From contig JAGLCJ010000014.1 of NCBI GenBank assembly GCA_023146255.1, positions 62,001 to 126,000 on the forward strand: a DNA stretch of 64,000 nt. The letters are read 5' to 3'. Position numbers and translations under genes: made by a program. Shown piece after piece: positions 1 to 8,134 of this stretch. The stretch's first letter is position 1. Every line of letters starts with the position of its first letter. This stretch comes from Alcanivoracaceae bacterium (GTDB lineage: Bacteria; Pseudomonadota; Gammaproteobacteria; Pseudomonadales; Alcanivoracaceae). The notes under the pieces were generated by a model that saw only the letters and a list, made by a program, of their open reading frames with translations, did no database searches and was not told where the DNA came from.

Positions 1-347
1 CCCAACTGAAACACCGTGCGACTGCAGGTCAGGGGTGAAGCAAAAGAAAAAAGAGCAAAGAAAAGAGGAAATGCCTGTAAGCAGCAGGATGTGAGGTCTT
101 AGCCTCTGTCAGGGGCTGACGGGACTGTGTGAGACATGGATGTCGAACACAAGCCTACAGGGACGTATTCACGGCGGGTCCCGGCAGCCCCTGACAGAGG
201 CTAAGACCGGATCAGTTCACTGCCAAACCCAAAACCCGGAACGCAGCAACAAATCTGTTATCCCGCCGTCATATCTCCGCCCCGGCCCTGTCACACTTCA
301 CCCCTACCCTGACCCCCTGATTTCACCGTCATATCAGGGGACCACCC
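1..347. other. Intergenic region before the first gene
   Basis: No credible gene is seen here. An ATG-led reading frame from 140 runs into the downstream lipoprotein gene in another frame, lacks a ribosome-binding site and codes over an inverted repeat, so it is treated as a shadow. The main content is the long inverted repeat described separately. Positions 211-347 are a C-rich leader for the lipoprotein gene with no clear terminator or operator. Confidence 0.6.
95..208. repeat. Long inverted repeat, probable dispersed intergenic element
   Basis: Arms 95-118 and 185-208 are perfect reverse complements (24 nt). After one mismatch (119/184) the pairing resumes at 120-125/178-183, giving about 31-nt arms around a 52-nt centre. 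The centre contains 'catggatgtcgaacacaagc' followed by 'ctacagggacgtattcacgg', which resembles a dispersed intergenic element I recall from other Gammaproteobacteria. There is no transposase and there are no flanking direct repeats. A non-autonomous mobile or REP-type element is an inference; only the inverted repeat itself is directly visible. Confidence 0.7.
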
Positions 348-1991
348 ATGAATCTGAAGCACCCGCTTTCCGCTCTCGCGCTGGCCACCAGCATTGTCAC
401 CCTCAGCGCCTGTGGCGGTGACGACGGCAGCAACGGCACCAGCGCCATCCTGCTGCAACTGAAAGTCGCCGGCACCTACACCCCGCCCGGCAACCCGGCA
501 GATTTTTTTGATGAAGCCGCCGCTGAAATTGTTGCCTATGACGCTCGTCAGCGCCGCCTGTTTGTCGTCAACGCAAAAGACGTGACCGTCGACGTTCTGG
601 ATATGTCAGATCCGTCCATGCCATCGCTGATGAGCACTATTGATGCCAGCGCCGAAGGCGGCGTTGCCAACAGTGTCGCTGTCAGCGGAAGCCTGGTCGC
701 AGTAGCAATCGAAGCCACCACCAAGACCGACCCCGGCAAAGTGGTGTTCTATAACTCCACCAGCTTCGCCAAGGTTGGCGAAGCCACAGTCGGCGCCCTG
801 CCGGATATGCTGACCTTTACCCCGGATGGCAGCAAAGTACTGGTCGCCAACGAAGGCGAACCGAATGCCGATTACAGCGTTGACCCGGAAGGCTCGATCA
901 GCATCATCGACATCAGCAACGGCATAGCCAACCTGACGGTCAGCACCGCGTCCTTTACCAGCTTCAATGCCCAGGGCCCGTCACTGATCAGCAGTGGCGT
1001 ACGTATCTTCGGGCCGGGCGCCACCGTCGCCCAGGATCTGGAGCCGGAATATATTGCCGTATCCGAAGATGGCAGCACGGCCTGGGTCGCACTGCAGGAA
1101 AACAACGCCATGGCCATCGTCAATGTCGATGATGCCGTCGTTGAAGCTATCGTTCCGCTGGGCTTCAAGGACCATCGTATTTTCGGTAACGAGCTCGATG
1201 CCAGCAATCGCGATGACCGCATCAATATCCGCAACTGGCCGGTGTTCGGCATGTATCAACCGGATACCATTGCCTCTTACTCCTTCAATGGCGAAACCTA
1301 TATTGTTACCGCCAACGAAGGCGATGCCCGCGATTACGATACCTGGTCAGAGGAAATTCGCGTCAAGGACATGATCCTTAGCGGTGATATTCTTGCTGCC
1401 GATATTCAGGCCGACGAAGATCTTGGCCGCCTGAATGTCACCAGCACGCTCGGTGTCAGCAACGGTTGTGATCCGTCACTGCTGGCAACCGACCCGGAAG
1501 TGGATTGCGAGTACGAGGCTCTGTATGCCTACGGCGCCCGCTCGTTCTCGATCCGCGCTGAAGATGGCACGCTGGTATTCGACAGCGGCAATGACTTCGA
1601 GCGCATTACTGCGGCACGCAACCCGGAGTTCTTCAATTCCAACAATGATGAAAACGATCTTGACTCGCGCTCCGATGACAAGGGCCCGGAACCGGAAGGC
1701 CTTGCTCTTGGCATGATCAATGGCCAGACCTTTGCCTTTATCGGCCTTGAGCGGGTTGGCGGCATCATGGTGTACAACATCAGCAACCCGGAAGCGCCGC
1801 AGTTTGTTCAGTACATCAACAACCGTGACTTCAGTGGCGACCCGGCACTGGGCACCTCGGGCGATCTGGCGCCGGAAGGTCTGGTCTTTGTTGACGCAAA
1901 GCAGAGCCCTTCAGGCAAACCGCTGCTGATCGTCGGCAATGAAGTCAGCGGCTCCACCACCGTGTATGAGATTGATGTGATCGAACTCTGA
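348..1991 (+). CDS. Choice-of-anchor I family lipoprotein
   Basis: 547 aa. The N-terminus is a lipoprotein signal: a hydrophobic stretch ends in LSAC with Cys22 as the lipidation site, followed by a GGDDGS linker, so the mature protein is membrane-anchored. The rest reads as a beta-propeller of the choice-of-anchor I type: repeated blocks such as 'RRLFVVNAKDVTVDVLDMSD', 'TFTPDGSKVLVANEGEPN' and 'YIVTANEGDARDY', with several Asp-rich loops that could bind calcium. Relatives are secreted or surface proteins, sometimes annotated as alkaline phosphatase-like; no phosphatase active site is evident here. It stands alone, and its 3' end faces the LysR gene across a REP palindrome that could terminate transcription from both sides. 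Enzymatic activity is unknown. Confidence 0.85.
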   Translation: MNLKHPLSALALATSIVTLSACGGDDGSNGTSAILLQLKVAGTYTPPGNPADFFDEAAAEIVAYDARQRRLFVVNAKDVTVDVLDMSDPSMPSLMSTIDASAEGGVANSVAVSGSLVAVAIEATTKTDPGKVVFYNSTSFAKVGEATVGALPDMLTFTPDGSKVLVANEGEPNADYSVDPEGSISIIDISNGIANLTVSTASFTSFNAQGPSLISSGVRIFGPGATVAQDLEPEYIAVSEDGSTAWVALQENNAMAIVNVDDAVVEAIVPLGFKDHRIFGNELDASNRDDRINIRNWPVFGMYQPDTIASYSFNGETYIVTANEGDARDYDTWSEEIRVKDMILSGDILAADIQADEDLGRLNVTSTLGVSNGCDPSLLATDPEVDCEYEALYAYGARSFSIRAEDGTLVFDSGNDFERITAARNPEFFNSNNDENDLDSRSDDKGPEPEGLALGMINGQTFAFIGLERVGGIMVYNISNPEAPQFVQYINNRDFSGDPALGTSGDLAPEGLVFVDAKQSPSGKPLLIVGNEVSGSTTVYEIDVIEL

Positions 1992-2011
1992 TCCGCTTTT
2001 CTGCAAGACCC

Positions 2012-2074
2012 CCTCGTAGGAGCCGTCGATCGACGGCGAGAAAGCTTCGCGGCTGATCAGCCGCTCCTACGAGG
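2012..2074. repeat. REP-like palindromic element 1
   Basis: Outer arms 2012-2023 (CCTCGTAGGAGC) and 2063-2074 (GCTCCTACGAGG) are perfect reverse complements. The interior has two smaller palindromes, GCCGTCGATCGACGGC and GCGGCTGATCAGCCGC. The element lies between convergent genes and extends over the last three codons of the LysR gene, supplying its TAG stop (2067-2069). A related copy sits at 3711-3771. REP-type 'GTAGGAGC' elements are widespread in Pseudomonas and relatives. Here it probably also acts as a bidirectional transcription barrier. Confidence 0.85.
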
Positions 2075-2963
2075 AACCACACAACTCGGCACAGGATTTT
2101 TTCAGAATCTCGCCCAGTCGTCGCGCCGCCGGACCGGCATAATCCGCTTCCGCATACACCAGATAGAGATCGGCAAATCGTTCCTCGCCTTCCTGCATCG
2201 ACAATCGCTTCAGCGTGCCACTGCGCAGCTCGTCGCGAATTTTTTCTTCCGGGTACCAGGCAAAGCCGAGCCCCATCGCCGCAGCGCGAATCGATGTGCT
2301 GAGGTGACTGACCGTCCAGCGCTGTTCAGCGCCGAGCCAGCCGGCATCCATACGCCGACTGCCGGAATCGCGCACCACCAGCTGCCGATGCCGACGCAGG
2401 TCCTGAAACACCAGCGGCCGACCGAGCCGATGCAGTGGATGATCCGGATGTGCCACTGCGACAAAGCGGGCACGCATCAGGGCATCACCGATAAAGCCCG
2501 GCGGCACCCGCGGCGTGATGGCGAGATCGACCTGATGCTGGAGCAGGGTCTCGTCGGTGCCGCTGAGCACGGTTTCCAGCAGCTCGACCCGGGTTTCCGG
2601 AAACTCGCTGGCGAAGCGATCGAGGCACTGCAACAGCAGCCACATCGGAAAGATCGCATCGACGGCGATATACAGCTGCGCCTCGACGCCACGCGACAGG
2701 CTTTCCGCTGAGGTCTCCAGGCGGCTGGCCTCTTCCACCAATGCCTGGGCGCGGCGATAAAGAATCTCGCCAGCCTCGGTCAACACCGCCCGGCGCCCCT
2801 CCAACCGGAATACCCGCACCTCCAGCGCTGTCTCCAGCTTCTGGATGGCATAGCTGACCGCCGACTGGCTTTTGTCCAGAGCCTCCGCCGCCGCCGCATA
2901 ACCACCGGCATCGACCACCGCCAGCAGGGCGCGCCACTGCTCCAGCGACACCTTGAGCTCCAT
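2067..2963 (-). CDS. LysR family transcriptional regulator
   Basis: 298 aa, the usual LysR length. Residues about 5-64 form the winged HTH (AAAAEALDKSQSAVSYAIQK is the recognition region), and residues about 90-295 form the type-2 periplasmic-binding-like effector domain. It is divergent from the azoreductase gene at 3082 with a 118-nt gap, the typical arrangement in which a LysR protein controls its neighbour. Control of the azoreductase/quinone-reductase/pirin group is therefore inferred. The last codons lie inside a REP element, so the C-terminal residues (CGSS) are probably recent additions. The effector molecule cannot be read from the sequence; quinones or electrophiles are plausible from the neighbours. 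Confidence 0.9.
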   Translation of the reverse strand: MELKVSLEQWRALLAVVDAGGYAAAAEALDKSQSAVSYAIQKLETALEVRVFRLEGRRAVLTEAGEILYRRAQALVEEASRLETSAESLSRGVEAQLYIAVDAIFPMWLLLQCLDRFASEFPETRVELLETVLSGTDETLLQHQVDLAITPRVPPGFIGDALMRARFVAVAHPDHPLHRLGRPLVFQDLRRHRQLVVRDSGSRRMDAGWLGAEQRWTVSHLSTSIRAAAMGLGFAWYPEEKIRDELRSGTLKRLSMQEGEERFADLYLVYAEADYAGPAARRLGEILKKSCAELCGSS

Positions 2964-2977
2964 GGTTCGACTCCTAT

Positions 2978-2992
2978 ATCAGATTAATAGAT
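2978..2992. promoter_or_regulatory. Candidate LysR operator (T-N11-A)
   Basis: The sequence ATCAGATTAATAGAT has ATC/GAT dyad ends and fits the T-N11-A pattern recognised by LysR proteins. It sits 15 nt from the LysR start and about 90 nt upstream of the azoreductase start, where an autoregulatory and activating site would be expected. It is an AT-rich island in GC-rich DNA. The call rests on motif and position only. Confidence 0.4.
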
Positions 2993-3081
2993 TGAATGGC
3001 GCCAAATTATGCGGTTTTTCATCGGAATGCCAGATCTGATACTGGACCCATGTTATCCAACCGGCCAATGAGGGCTTCGAC

Positions 3082-3702
3082 ATGGCAACGCTTCTCTACA
3101 TCAGCAGCAGCATCTTCGGCGACAACGGCAACAGCAGCCAGCTGGCCCGCGACTTCATCCAGCGCTGGCAGACGGCCAACCCGCGGGGGCAGGTGATCGA
3201 GCGCAACCTCACCGACAAGCCGCTGCCACATCTGGACGGCAACCGGGTCGGCGCCTTCTTTACCCCGGCGGATCAGCGCAGCGCCGAACAGCAGGCGCTG
3301 GTGGCCGAGTCCGATGCGCTGGTGGCGGAGCTGCGTGACGCCGATGTCGTGGTGATCGGCCTGCCGATGTACAACTTCGGTGTGCCGTCTCAGTTCAAGG
3401 CCTGGGTCGACAACATTGCCCGCGCCGGTATCACCTTTAAATACACCGAGACCGGTCCGGTTGGTCTGCTGGAGAACAAGCCGGTGCTGGTATTTGCCGC
3501 CCGCGGTGGCCTGTATGCCAACACGCCGAACGATCATCAGGAGCCGTTCGTGCGGCAGTTCCTCGGCTTTGTCGGCCTGACCGATGTGCAGTTCGTGTTC
3601 GCCGAGGGCGTTAATATGGGCGACGATGCCAAGGCAAAGGCGTTGCAAGGTGCTCGCGGCCAGATCGACGGCCTGCTGGAAAAAATCCGCGACGCCGCCT
3701 GA
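3082..3702 (+). CDS. azoR: FMN-dependent NADH-azoreductase
   Basis: 206 aa, matching the AzoR family (about 200 aa). It has a flavodoxin-like fold with the N-terminal phosphate-binding strand and loop (LLYISSSIFGDNGNSSQLA) and the conserved FMN-contact segment PMYNFGVPSQFKAWVDNIAR from residue 95. Family members reduce azo bonds and, physiologically, quinones, using NAD(P)H and FMN in the cytoplasm. It is the first gene of a plus-strand group with a glutathionyl-hydroquinone reductase and a pirin, which together suggest quinone/electrophile detoxification. The start at 3082 follows AGGGCTTCGAC and gives the expected N-terminus. A REP-like element follows the stop codon. Confidence 0.88.
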   Translation: MATLLYISSSIFGDNGNSSQLARDFIQRWQTANPRGQVIERNLTDKPLPHLDGNRVGAFFTPADQRSAEQQALVAESDALVAELRDADVVVIGLPMYNFGVPSQFKAWVDNIARAGITFKYTETGPVGLLENKPVLVFAARGGLYANTPNDHQEPFVRQFLGFVGLTDVQFVFAEGVNMGDDAKAKALQGARGQIDGLLEKIRDAA

Positions 3703-3710
3703 CAAATTTG

Positions 3711-3771
3711 CAGGAGCTGTCGATCGACGGCGATTAGTCGGAAAAAATCGCGGTCGGTCGACCGCTCCTAC
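3711..3771. repeat. REP-like palindromic element 2
   Basis: CAGGAGC at 3711-3717 pairs, apart from one outer mismatch, with GCTCCTAC at 3764-3771. It shares with the element at 2012-2074 the inner block GTCGATCGACGGCGA and the TCGCGG...CCGCTCCTAC end. It lies between azoR and the next gene of the same orientation and may limit read-through or protect the upstream mRNA. Confidence 0.75.
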
Positions 3772-3795
3772 AGAACCACCCGATCGGAGGACATC

Positions 3796-4788
3796 ATGGG
3801 ATTGCTGGTAAAAGGACAGTGGCAGGACAAGTGGTATGACACCGACAGCACCGGTGGCCATTTCGAACGCTCGGCGGCGCAGTTTCGCAACTGGGTCAGC
3901 GCCGACGGCAGCGCCGGTCCGGATGGCAAGGGCGGTTTTAAAGCCGAGGCCGGACGCTATCACCTGTATGTATCACTGGCCTGCCCCTGGGCGCACCGCA
4001 CGCTGATCTTTCGCGAACTGAAAGGCTTGCAGGACATGATCGGCGTGACCGTGGTCAACCCGCTGATGCTGGAGCAGGGCTGGCCGCTCGACACCGGCTT
4101 TCCCGGCGCCACCGGCGATGCCCTGTACGGACTGGATTTTCTCTACCAGCTGTACCTGAAAGCAAATCCGGAATATTCCGGCCGGGTGACCGTGCCGGTG
4201 CTGTGGGACAAGCAGCAGCAAGCCATTGTCAGCAATGAATCGGCGGACATTATCCGCATGTTTAACCATGCCTTCGATGATGTCGGTGCTCGCCGCGGCG
4301 ACTACTATCCGGAGGCGCTGCGCAGCGAGATTGATAAAGTAAATGCGCGGGTTTATGACCGGGTTAACAACGGCGTCTACAAGGCCGGCTTCGCCACCCG
4401 GCAAACCGCTTACGAAGATGCCGTGCAGGAATTGTTTGCCGAACTGGACTGGCTCGAGGCGCGGCTGTCAAAACAGCGATGGCTGGTGGGTGATCAGATC
4501 ACCGAAGCGGACTGGCGCCTGTTTACCACGCTGGTGCGCTTTGACCCGGTCTATGTCGGCCACTTCAAGTGTAATCTGCGGCGCATTGCCGATTATCCGG
4601 CGCTGAGCAATTACCTGCGCGATCTGTATCAGCAACCCGGCATCGCCGGCACCGTTAACCTGATGCATATCAAGCACCATTACTACCGCAGTCACCCGAC
4701 CATCAATCCGTCGAGGGTGGTGCCGGTGGGGCCACTGCTTGATTACTCGGCGCCGCATAATCGCGAAAGACGCGGGCTGACTGACTGA
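3796..4788 (+). CDS. Glutathionyl-hydroquinone reductase (GST family)
   Basis: 330 aa, the size of YqjG/ECM4-type enzymes (about 320-330 aa) rather than ordinary 200-aa GSTs. The catalytic motif Cys63-Pro-Trp-Ala-His-Arg is present near the start of the thioredoxin-like domain, and residues about 190-300 form the all-helical C-terminal domain (MFNHAFDD..., DWRLFTTLVRFDPVYVGHFKCN). Family members reduce glutathionyl-hydroquinones using glutathione and Cys63. A good GGAGG (3786-3790) precedes the ATG. Its place between azoR and a pirin supports a role in quinone and aromatic detoxification. Confidence 0.9.
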   Translation: MGLLVKGQWQDKWYDTDSTGGHFERSAAQFRNWVSADGSAGPDGKGGFKAEAGRYHLYVSLACPWAHRTLIFRELKGLQDMIGVTVVNPLMLEQGWPLDTGFPGATGDALYGLDFLYQLYLKANPEYSGRVTVPVLWDKQQQAIVSNESADIIRMFNHAFDDVGARRGDYYPEALRSEIDKVNARVYDRVNNGVYKAGFATRQTAYEDAVQELFAELDWLEARLSKQRWLVGDQITEADWRLFTTLVRFDPVYVGHFKCNLRRIADYPALSNYLRDLYQQPGIAGTVNLMHIKHHYYRSHPTINPSRVVPVGPLLDYSAPHNRERRGLTD

Positions 4789-4800
4789 GGAGATGATGAC

Positions 4801-5667
4801 ATGACCACTCGCACGCTTGCTCGCATCATTCCCGGCATAAACACCAGCGATGGCGCCGGGGTCAAACTGCGTCGCACCCTTGGCCAGTCGCAACTGGCAC
4901 GGCTCGATCCGTTTCTGATGCTGGATGAATTTTCCAGCGACAACGCCGATGACTATATCGGCGGCTTCCCGTCGCATCCGCATCGCGGCTTTGAAACCGT
5001 CACCTACATGCTCGACGGTCACATGCTGCATGAGGATCATATGGGCAATCGCGGTGATCTGCGCCCCGGCGATGTGCAGTGGATGACCTGTGGTCGCGGC
5101 ATTATTCATTCGGAAATGCCGCAACAGAAGGAAGGCCGCATGCGCGGCTTTCAGCTGTGGCTGAATCTGCCGGCGAAAGACAAGATGAAACCAGCCGCCT
5201 ACCGCGATGTGCCGGCCGCCAGCATGCCGTGGCACGAACCGATTCCAGGCGTGCGTATCAAGGTCATCGCCGGTGATCTGGAACTGGCAGGCCAGCGCTA
5301 CAGCGGGCCGATCCAGGCTGGCGGCACCGAGCCAATTTATATCGATATCGCGCTGGCCGCGAATCAGTCCGCAAGTCTGCCGGTGCCGGAAAGTCATAAC
5401 GCCTTTATCTACGTATTCGAAGGTACGCTGCAAAGTGGTGACAAGGATGTCCGCACCCATGCCGCCGCGTTGCTCGGCAGCGGCGATACGCTGGAGGTGA
5501 TTGCCGGCAATGAAGGGGGCCGCTTCCTGCTGATTGCCGGCCGGCCTCTGAATGAACCGGTGGCGCAGTATGGTCCGTTCGTGATGAACACAGCAGCGGA
5601 GATCGATCAGGCGCTGCGCGACTATCGCGACGGCACGCTGACCAGCGGTGGCGTTCAAGCGTTGTAG
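4801..5667 (+). CDS. Pirin family protein
   Basis: 288 aa bicupin of the pirin family. The metal ligands expected from characterised pirins are visible: His59 and His61 in HPHRGFETVTYMLDG, then His103 and Glu105 in CGRGIIHSEMP. Relatives such as E. coli YhhW have quercetin 2,3-dioxygenase activity and others are redox-sensing cofactors; which applies here is unknown. The start lies 12 nt after the reductase stop with AGGAG upstream, so the two are cotranscribed. The 3' end faces the TSUP gene with only 6 nt between stops. Confidence 0.9.
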   Translation: MTTRTLARIIPGINTSDGAGVKLRRTLGQSQLARLDPFLMLDEFSSDNADDYIGGFPSHPHRGFETVTYMLDGHMLHEDHMGNRGDLRPGDVQWMTCGRGIIHSEMPQQKEGRMRGFQLWLNLPAKDKMKPAAYRDVPAASMPWHEPIPGVRIKVIAGDLELAGQRYSGPIQAGGTEPIYIDIALAANQSASLPVPESHNAFIYVFEGTLQSGDKDVRTHAAALLGSGDTLEVIAGNEGGRFLLIAGRPLNEPVAQYGPFVMNTAAEIDQALRDYRDGTLTSGGVQAL

Positions 5668-5673
5668 CTGGAA

Positions 5674-6402
5674 TCAGGCAGCTGACCAGATCAGCAGCGC
5701 TCCGGTCACCACAAGCAACGCATAAACCAGCTTGCGAAATACCGATTCATCGACACGATGATGCAGATAGCCACCGAGCAAGACGCCCACCGGAATCAGT
5801 CCTGCCAGCCATACAATCGTTGGCAGGGCTGAATGGAGCCGGCCATCGAGTAAAAATGCCAGCGTCAGACTACTGTTCAGCACAAACCAGACGCTGATCA
5901 GTGTGGCACGGAAGCGCGCCTTGTCCAGCTTCGTTCCCACCAGTGCGTAAACCAGTAGTGGTCCGCCAGATGCGAACAAGCCATGGGTTATACCGGCGGA
6001 AAATATCAGCGGTGGTGTGATCCAGTGCGGATGGTGCACCGGCCTGTTGCGATGCAGGCGCCACAACTCGCGACCTGCAAACCAGACAATCAGCAAGCCA
6101 AACAATGGCTTTAACCATTGTTCATGGAGAAATGGCAAAAGCAGATATCCCACCAGGGTGCCGATACCCATAAGTGGCAATATCCGGGTAGCCAACAGAC
6201 GAACGTCAATGTGATGGCGCAAACGCCAGCTTAGCCAACCCGTCATCAGAATATTCAACGGCACCAGCACCGGCAGTAACTCTGAAACTGGCAATAGCAG
6301 CGCACCAAGCGACAGCGCAATGACAATGCTGCCAAAGCCGGTAACGGCCTCAACCGTGTAGGCAAACAGCACAAAAATTGCCAATAGCCACAGCCACTCC
6401 AT
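5674..6402 (-). CDS. TSUP family transporter (TauE/SafE-like)
   Basis: 242 aa with about 8 hydrophobic segments and the TSUP signature near the N-terminus (AYTVEAVTGFGSIVIALSLG). Family members export sulfite, sulfoacetate or other small organic anions. The start is set at 6402 because this ATG overlaps the TGA of the SDR gene; a longer frame to 6513 would lie inside that gene and adds non-membrane residues. It is the last gene of the five-gene minus-strand operon headed by a flavin monooxygenase. Its substrate is probably linked to that pathway, but this is inferred from position only. Confidence 0.82.
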   Translation of the reverse strand: MEWLWLLAIFVLFAYTVEAVTGFGSIVIALSLGALLLPVSELLPVLVPLNILMTGWLSWRLRHHIDVRLLATRILPLMGIGTLVGYLLLPFLHEQWLKPLFGLLIVWFAGRELWRLHRNRPVHHPHWITPPLIFSAGITHGLFASGGPLLVYALVGTKLDKARFRATLISVWFVLNSSLTLAFLLDGRLHSALPTIVWLAGLIPVGVLLGGYLHHRVDESVFRKLVYALLVVTGALLIWSAA

Positions 6403-7193
6403 CAACGCTGTAGCTCCTGAGAGAACTTCTTGCGAATAAGCTTCAGGTACAGAGATGGCCAGACTCTCCAGAGGATACTGGCAAAAGCCGACAATCGATC
6501 CGGGAACAACCACGGCTTACGCAACAGAGCTGCGGCATGAATTCTGTTCGCCATCCACGCAGCACTGCGAATACTCCCGGCGGTGGAGCGGGCATGCTCT
6601 GCCGGTTGGCCATCCGCGCCCAAAGCATTCTTCTCAATTGGCGTATCAAGGAAGCTCGGGTAAACGTTCAACACCTGAATGCCGTCGACTTCCACCTCAA
6701 GCCTCAGCACCTCGAAGAACTGGGCCAGTGCACTCTTCGCTGCACAGTACGCAGCTCGGCCTGGCACCGGCATCCAACCGGCCATGGAGCCGATATTGAT
6801 GATGATGCCTCGACTTTGTTTCAGCATCGGCAACACCAGCAGGGTCAGATCCACCGGGCCTTGCCAATCCACCGCCATGATCTTCCTCAGTACAGCCGGG
6901 TCGGTCCTCGCCGCCCGCGAGCGATGGGTGATGCCCGCGTTGTTGATCAGGATATCGATGCGACCGAAGCGGCGCTCGGCAGTAAACACCAGAGCGGCCA
7001 GTTGCTGTCGGTCGGTAACATCACAGGCAAAGGCTAGCACCCTGCTGCGATCTGCACATTCTGTTGCCCGGTGCAGCAGCAAAGACTCGTCACGATCTGC
7101 CATCACGACTCGATCACCGCTGGCGAGAAAAGCCTCGGTCAATGCCCAGCCAAGGCCGCTGGCGGCACCAGTTATCAGCACGACCCTGTTCAC
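6402..7193 (-). CDS. Short-chain dehydrogenase/reductase
   Basis: 263 aa classical SDR. TGAASGLG (residues 8-15) binds the dinucleotide, with NNAG at 84-87, Ser136, and the catalytic pair Tyr149/Lys153 in YCAAK. Asp33 and Arg34 after beta-2 give no firm NAD/NADP assignment. It starts with GTG at 7193, overlapping the TGA of the epimerase-type gene by 4 nt, which indicates translational coupling. In the operon it would oxidise an alcohol or reduce a ketone made from the flavin monooxygenase substrate; the compound is unknown. The C-terminal 40 residues are basic and hydrophobic and may contact membrane. Confidence 0.88.
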   Translation of the reverse strand: MNRVVLITGAASGLGWALTEAFLASGDRVVMADRDESLLLHRATECADRSRVLAFACDVTDRQQLAALVFTAERRFGRIDILINNAGITHRSRAARTDPAVLRKIMAVDWQGPVDLTLLVLPMLKQSRGIIINIGSMAGWMPVPGRAAYCAAKSALAQFFEVLRLEVEVDGIQVLNVYPSFLDTPIEKNALGADGQPAEHARSTAGSIRSAAWMANRIHAAALLRKPWLFPDRLSAFASILWRVWPSLYLKLIRKKFSQELQR

Positions 7194-8134
7194 AGCTCCC
7201 CCCGGGACCGGGCATGGTCAAGATAGTAAGAAAAGGTCTGCTCTGATGTCTTCAATGGCGTATAACCAAATTCCTGTTTCAGCCTGCGATTACTCAGCAC
7301 CGGCCGATAGCGCAGAAAATCAATTTTCTCCGGGCCATAGCGACCGATTCCCAGCCATTTGCCAAGGCGCAAGGCGAGGCGCAGAACGGCTGCCGGGAGC
7401 GGCAGCACCGGCTTGCCGAGAAGTTCGGCGATCTGCCGGATCGGCAGCGCGCCATCGCCGGCCAGATTGTAGATGCCGGTTCGCCGCTGAAGCACACCAT
7501 CACGGATGATGTTGATCAGATCCTGATCCCAGATAAAAACAAATGGCGATTCGCTGCCACGGATTGCCAGAATACGTTTTTTCGAAAAAAGATTAGTGAT
7601 CAGGTTACGGGTATTCGCACCAAGTACGGTACCGGGACGTAGTACCAGTTGATCCAGCTGCGGATAACGAGCCCGATAATCGGCAAGCAGTTCCTCGACC
7701 TGGCGCTTGTGGTCCGAGTAGGCAAACTCGGGATTGCCACGTAGTGGGTCGTTCTCATCAATCCAGTTTGGATTGTCGGCATGATATCCATAAGCGGCGC
7801 CGGAGCTGGTCACAGTAATATGTCCGACGCCAGCAGCCAGACAGGCATCCAGTACATTGCGGGTGCCGTTAACATCAATATCATAGTCCCGCTGGCGGTC
7901 GCCGCTGTCTTCAAGCACTGCGGCAAGGTGCACCACATGGCTGATGCGCTCACGCCGCAACAGCTCAATCAGGGCGGCATCACGAATATCCATGACCTGA
8001 TGAGGACAGGACAGTGATGGATGCATACGCAGATCGATTCCGGTGACGAAGCAGCGCTGGGTCAGCTGCTCGGCAAGCTGGCTACCTATATAGCCGCCAA
8101 TCCCGGTAATCAACACTCGGGGCTCAACACTCAT
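7190..8134 (-). CDS. NAD-dependent epimerase/dehydratase (extended SDR)
   Basis: 314 aa. TGIGGYIG (residues 10-17) is the Rossmann motif, and Tyr139-x3-Lys143 (YSDHK) the catalytic pair, preceded by TSSGAAYG. This extended-SDR architecture covers sugar epimerases and also steroid or aromatic-compound dehydrogenases. The start at 8134 overlaps the stop of the BASS transporter (ATGA), so a longer in-frame extension to 8476 is rejected. With a second SDR, a monooxygenase and transporters in the same operon, a catabolic or lipid-modifying role is more likely than sugar metabolism; this is inference. Confidence 0.85.
   Translation of the reverse strand: MSVEPRVLITGIGGYIGSQLAEQLTQRCFVTGIDLRMHPSLSCPHQVMDIRDAALIELLRRERISHVVHLAAVLEDSGDRQRDYDIDVNGTRNVLDACLAAGVGHITVTSSGAAYGYHADNPNWIDENDPLRGNPEFAYSDHKRQVEELLADYRARYPQLDQLVLRPGTVLGANTRNLITNLFSKKRILAIRGSESPFVFIWDQDLINIIRDGVLQRRTGIYNLAGDGALPIRQIAELLGKPVLPLPAAVLRLALRLGKWLGIGRYGPEKIDFLRYRPVLSNRRLKQEFGYTPLKTSEQTFSYYLDHARSRGEL

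Noticed and set aside
140..421. A 93-codon open frame before the first lipoprotein
   Set aside because: It runs over the inverted repeat and into the lipoprotein gene in another frame, with no ribosome-binding site.
4468..5658. A 396-codon minus-strand open frame
   Set aside because: It is antisense to the pirin and hydroquinone reductase genes, which carry intact catalytic motifs; its composition is typical of a shadow frame.
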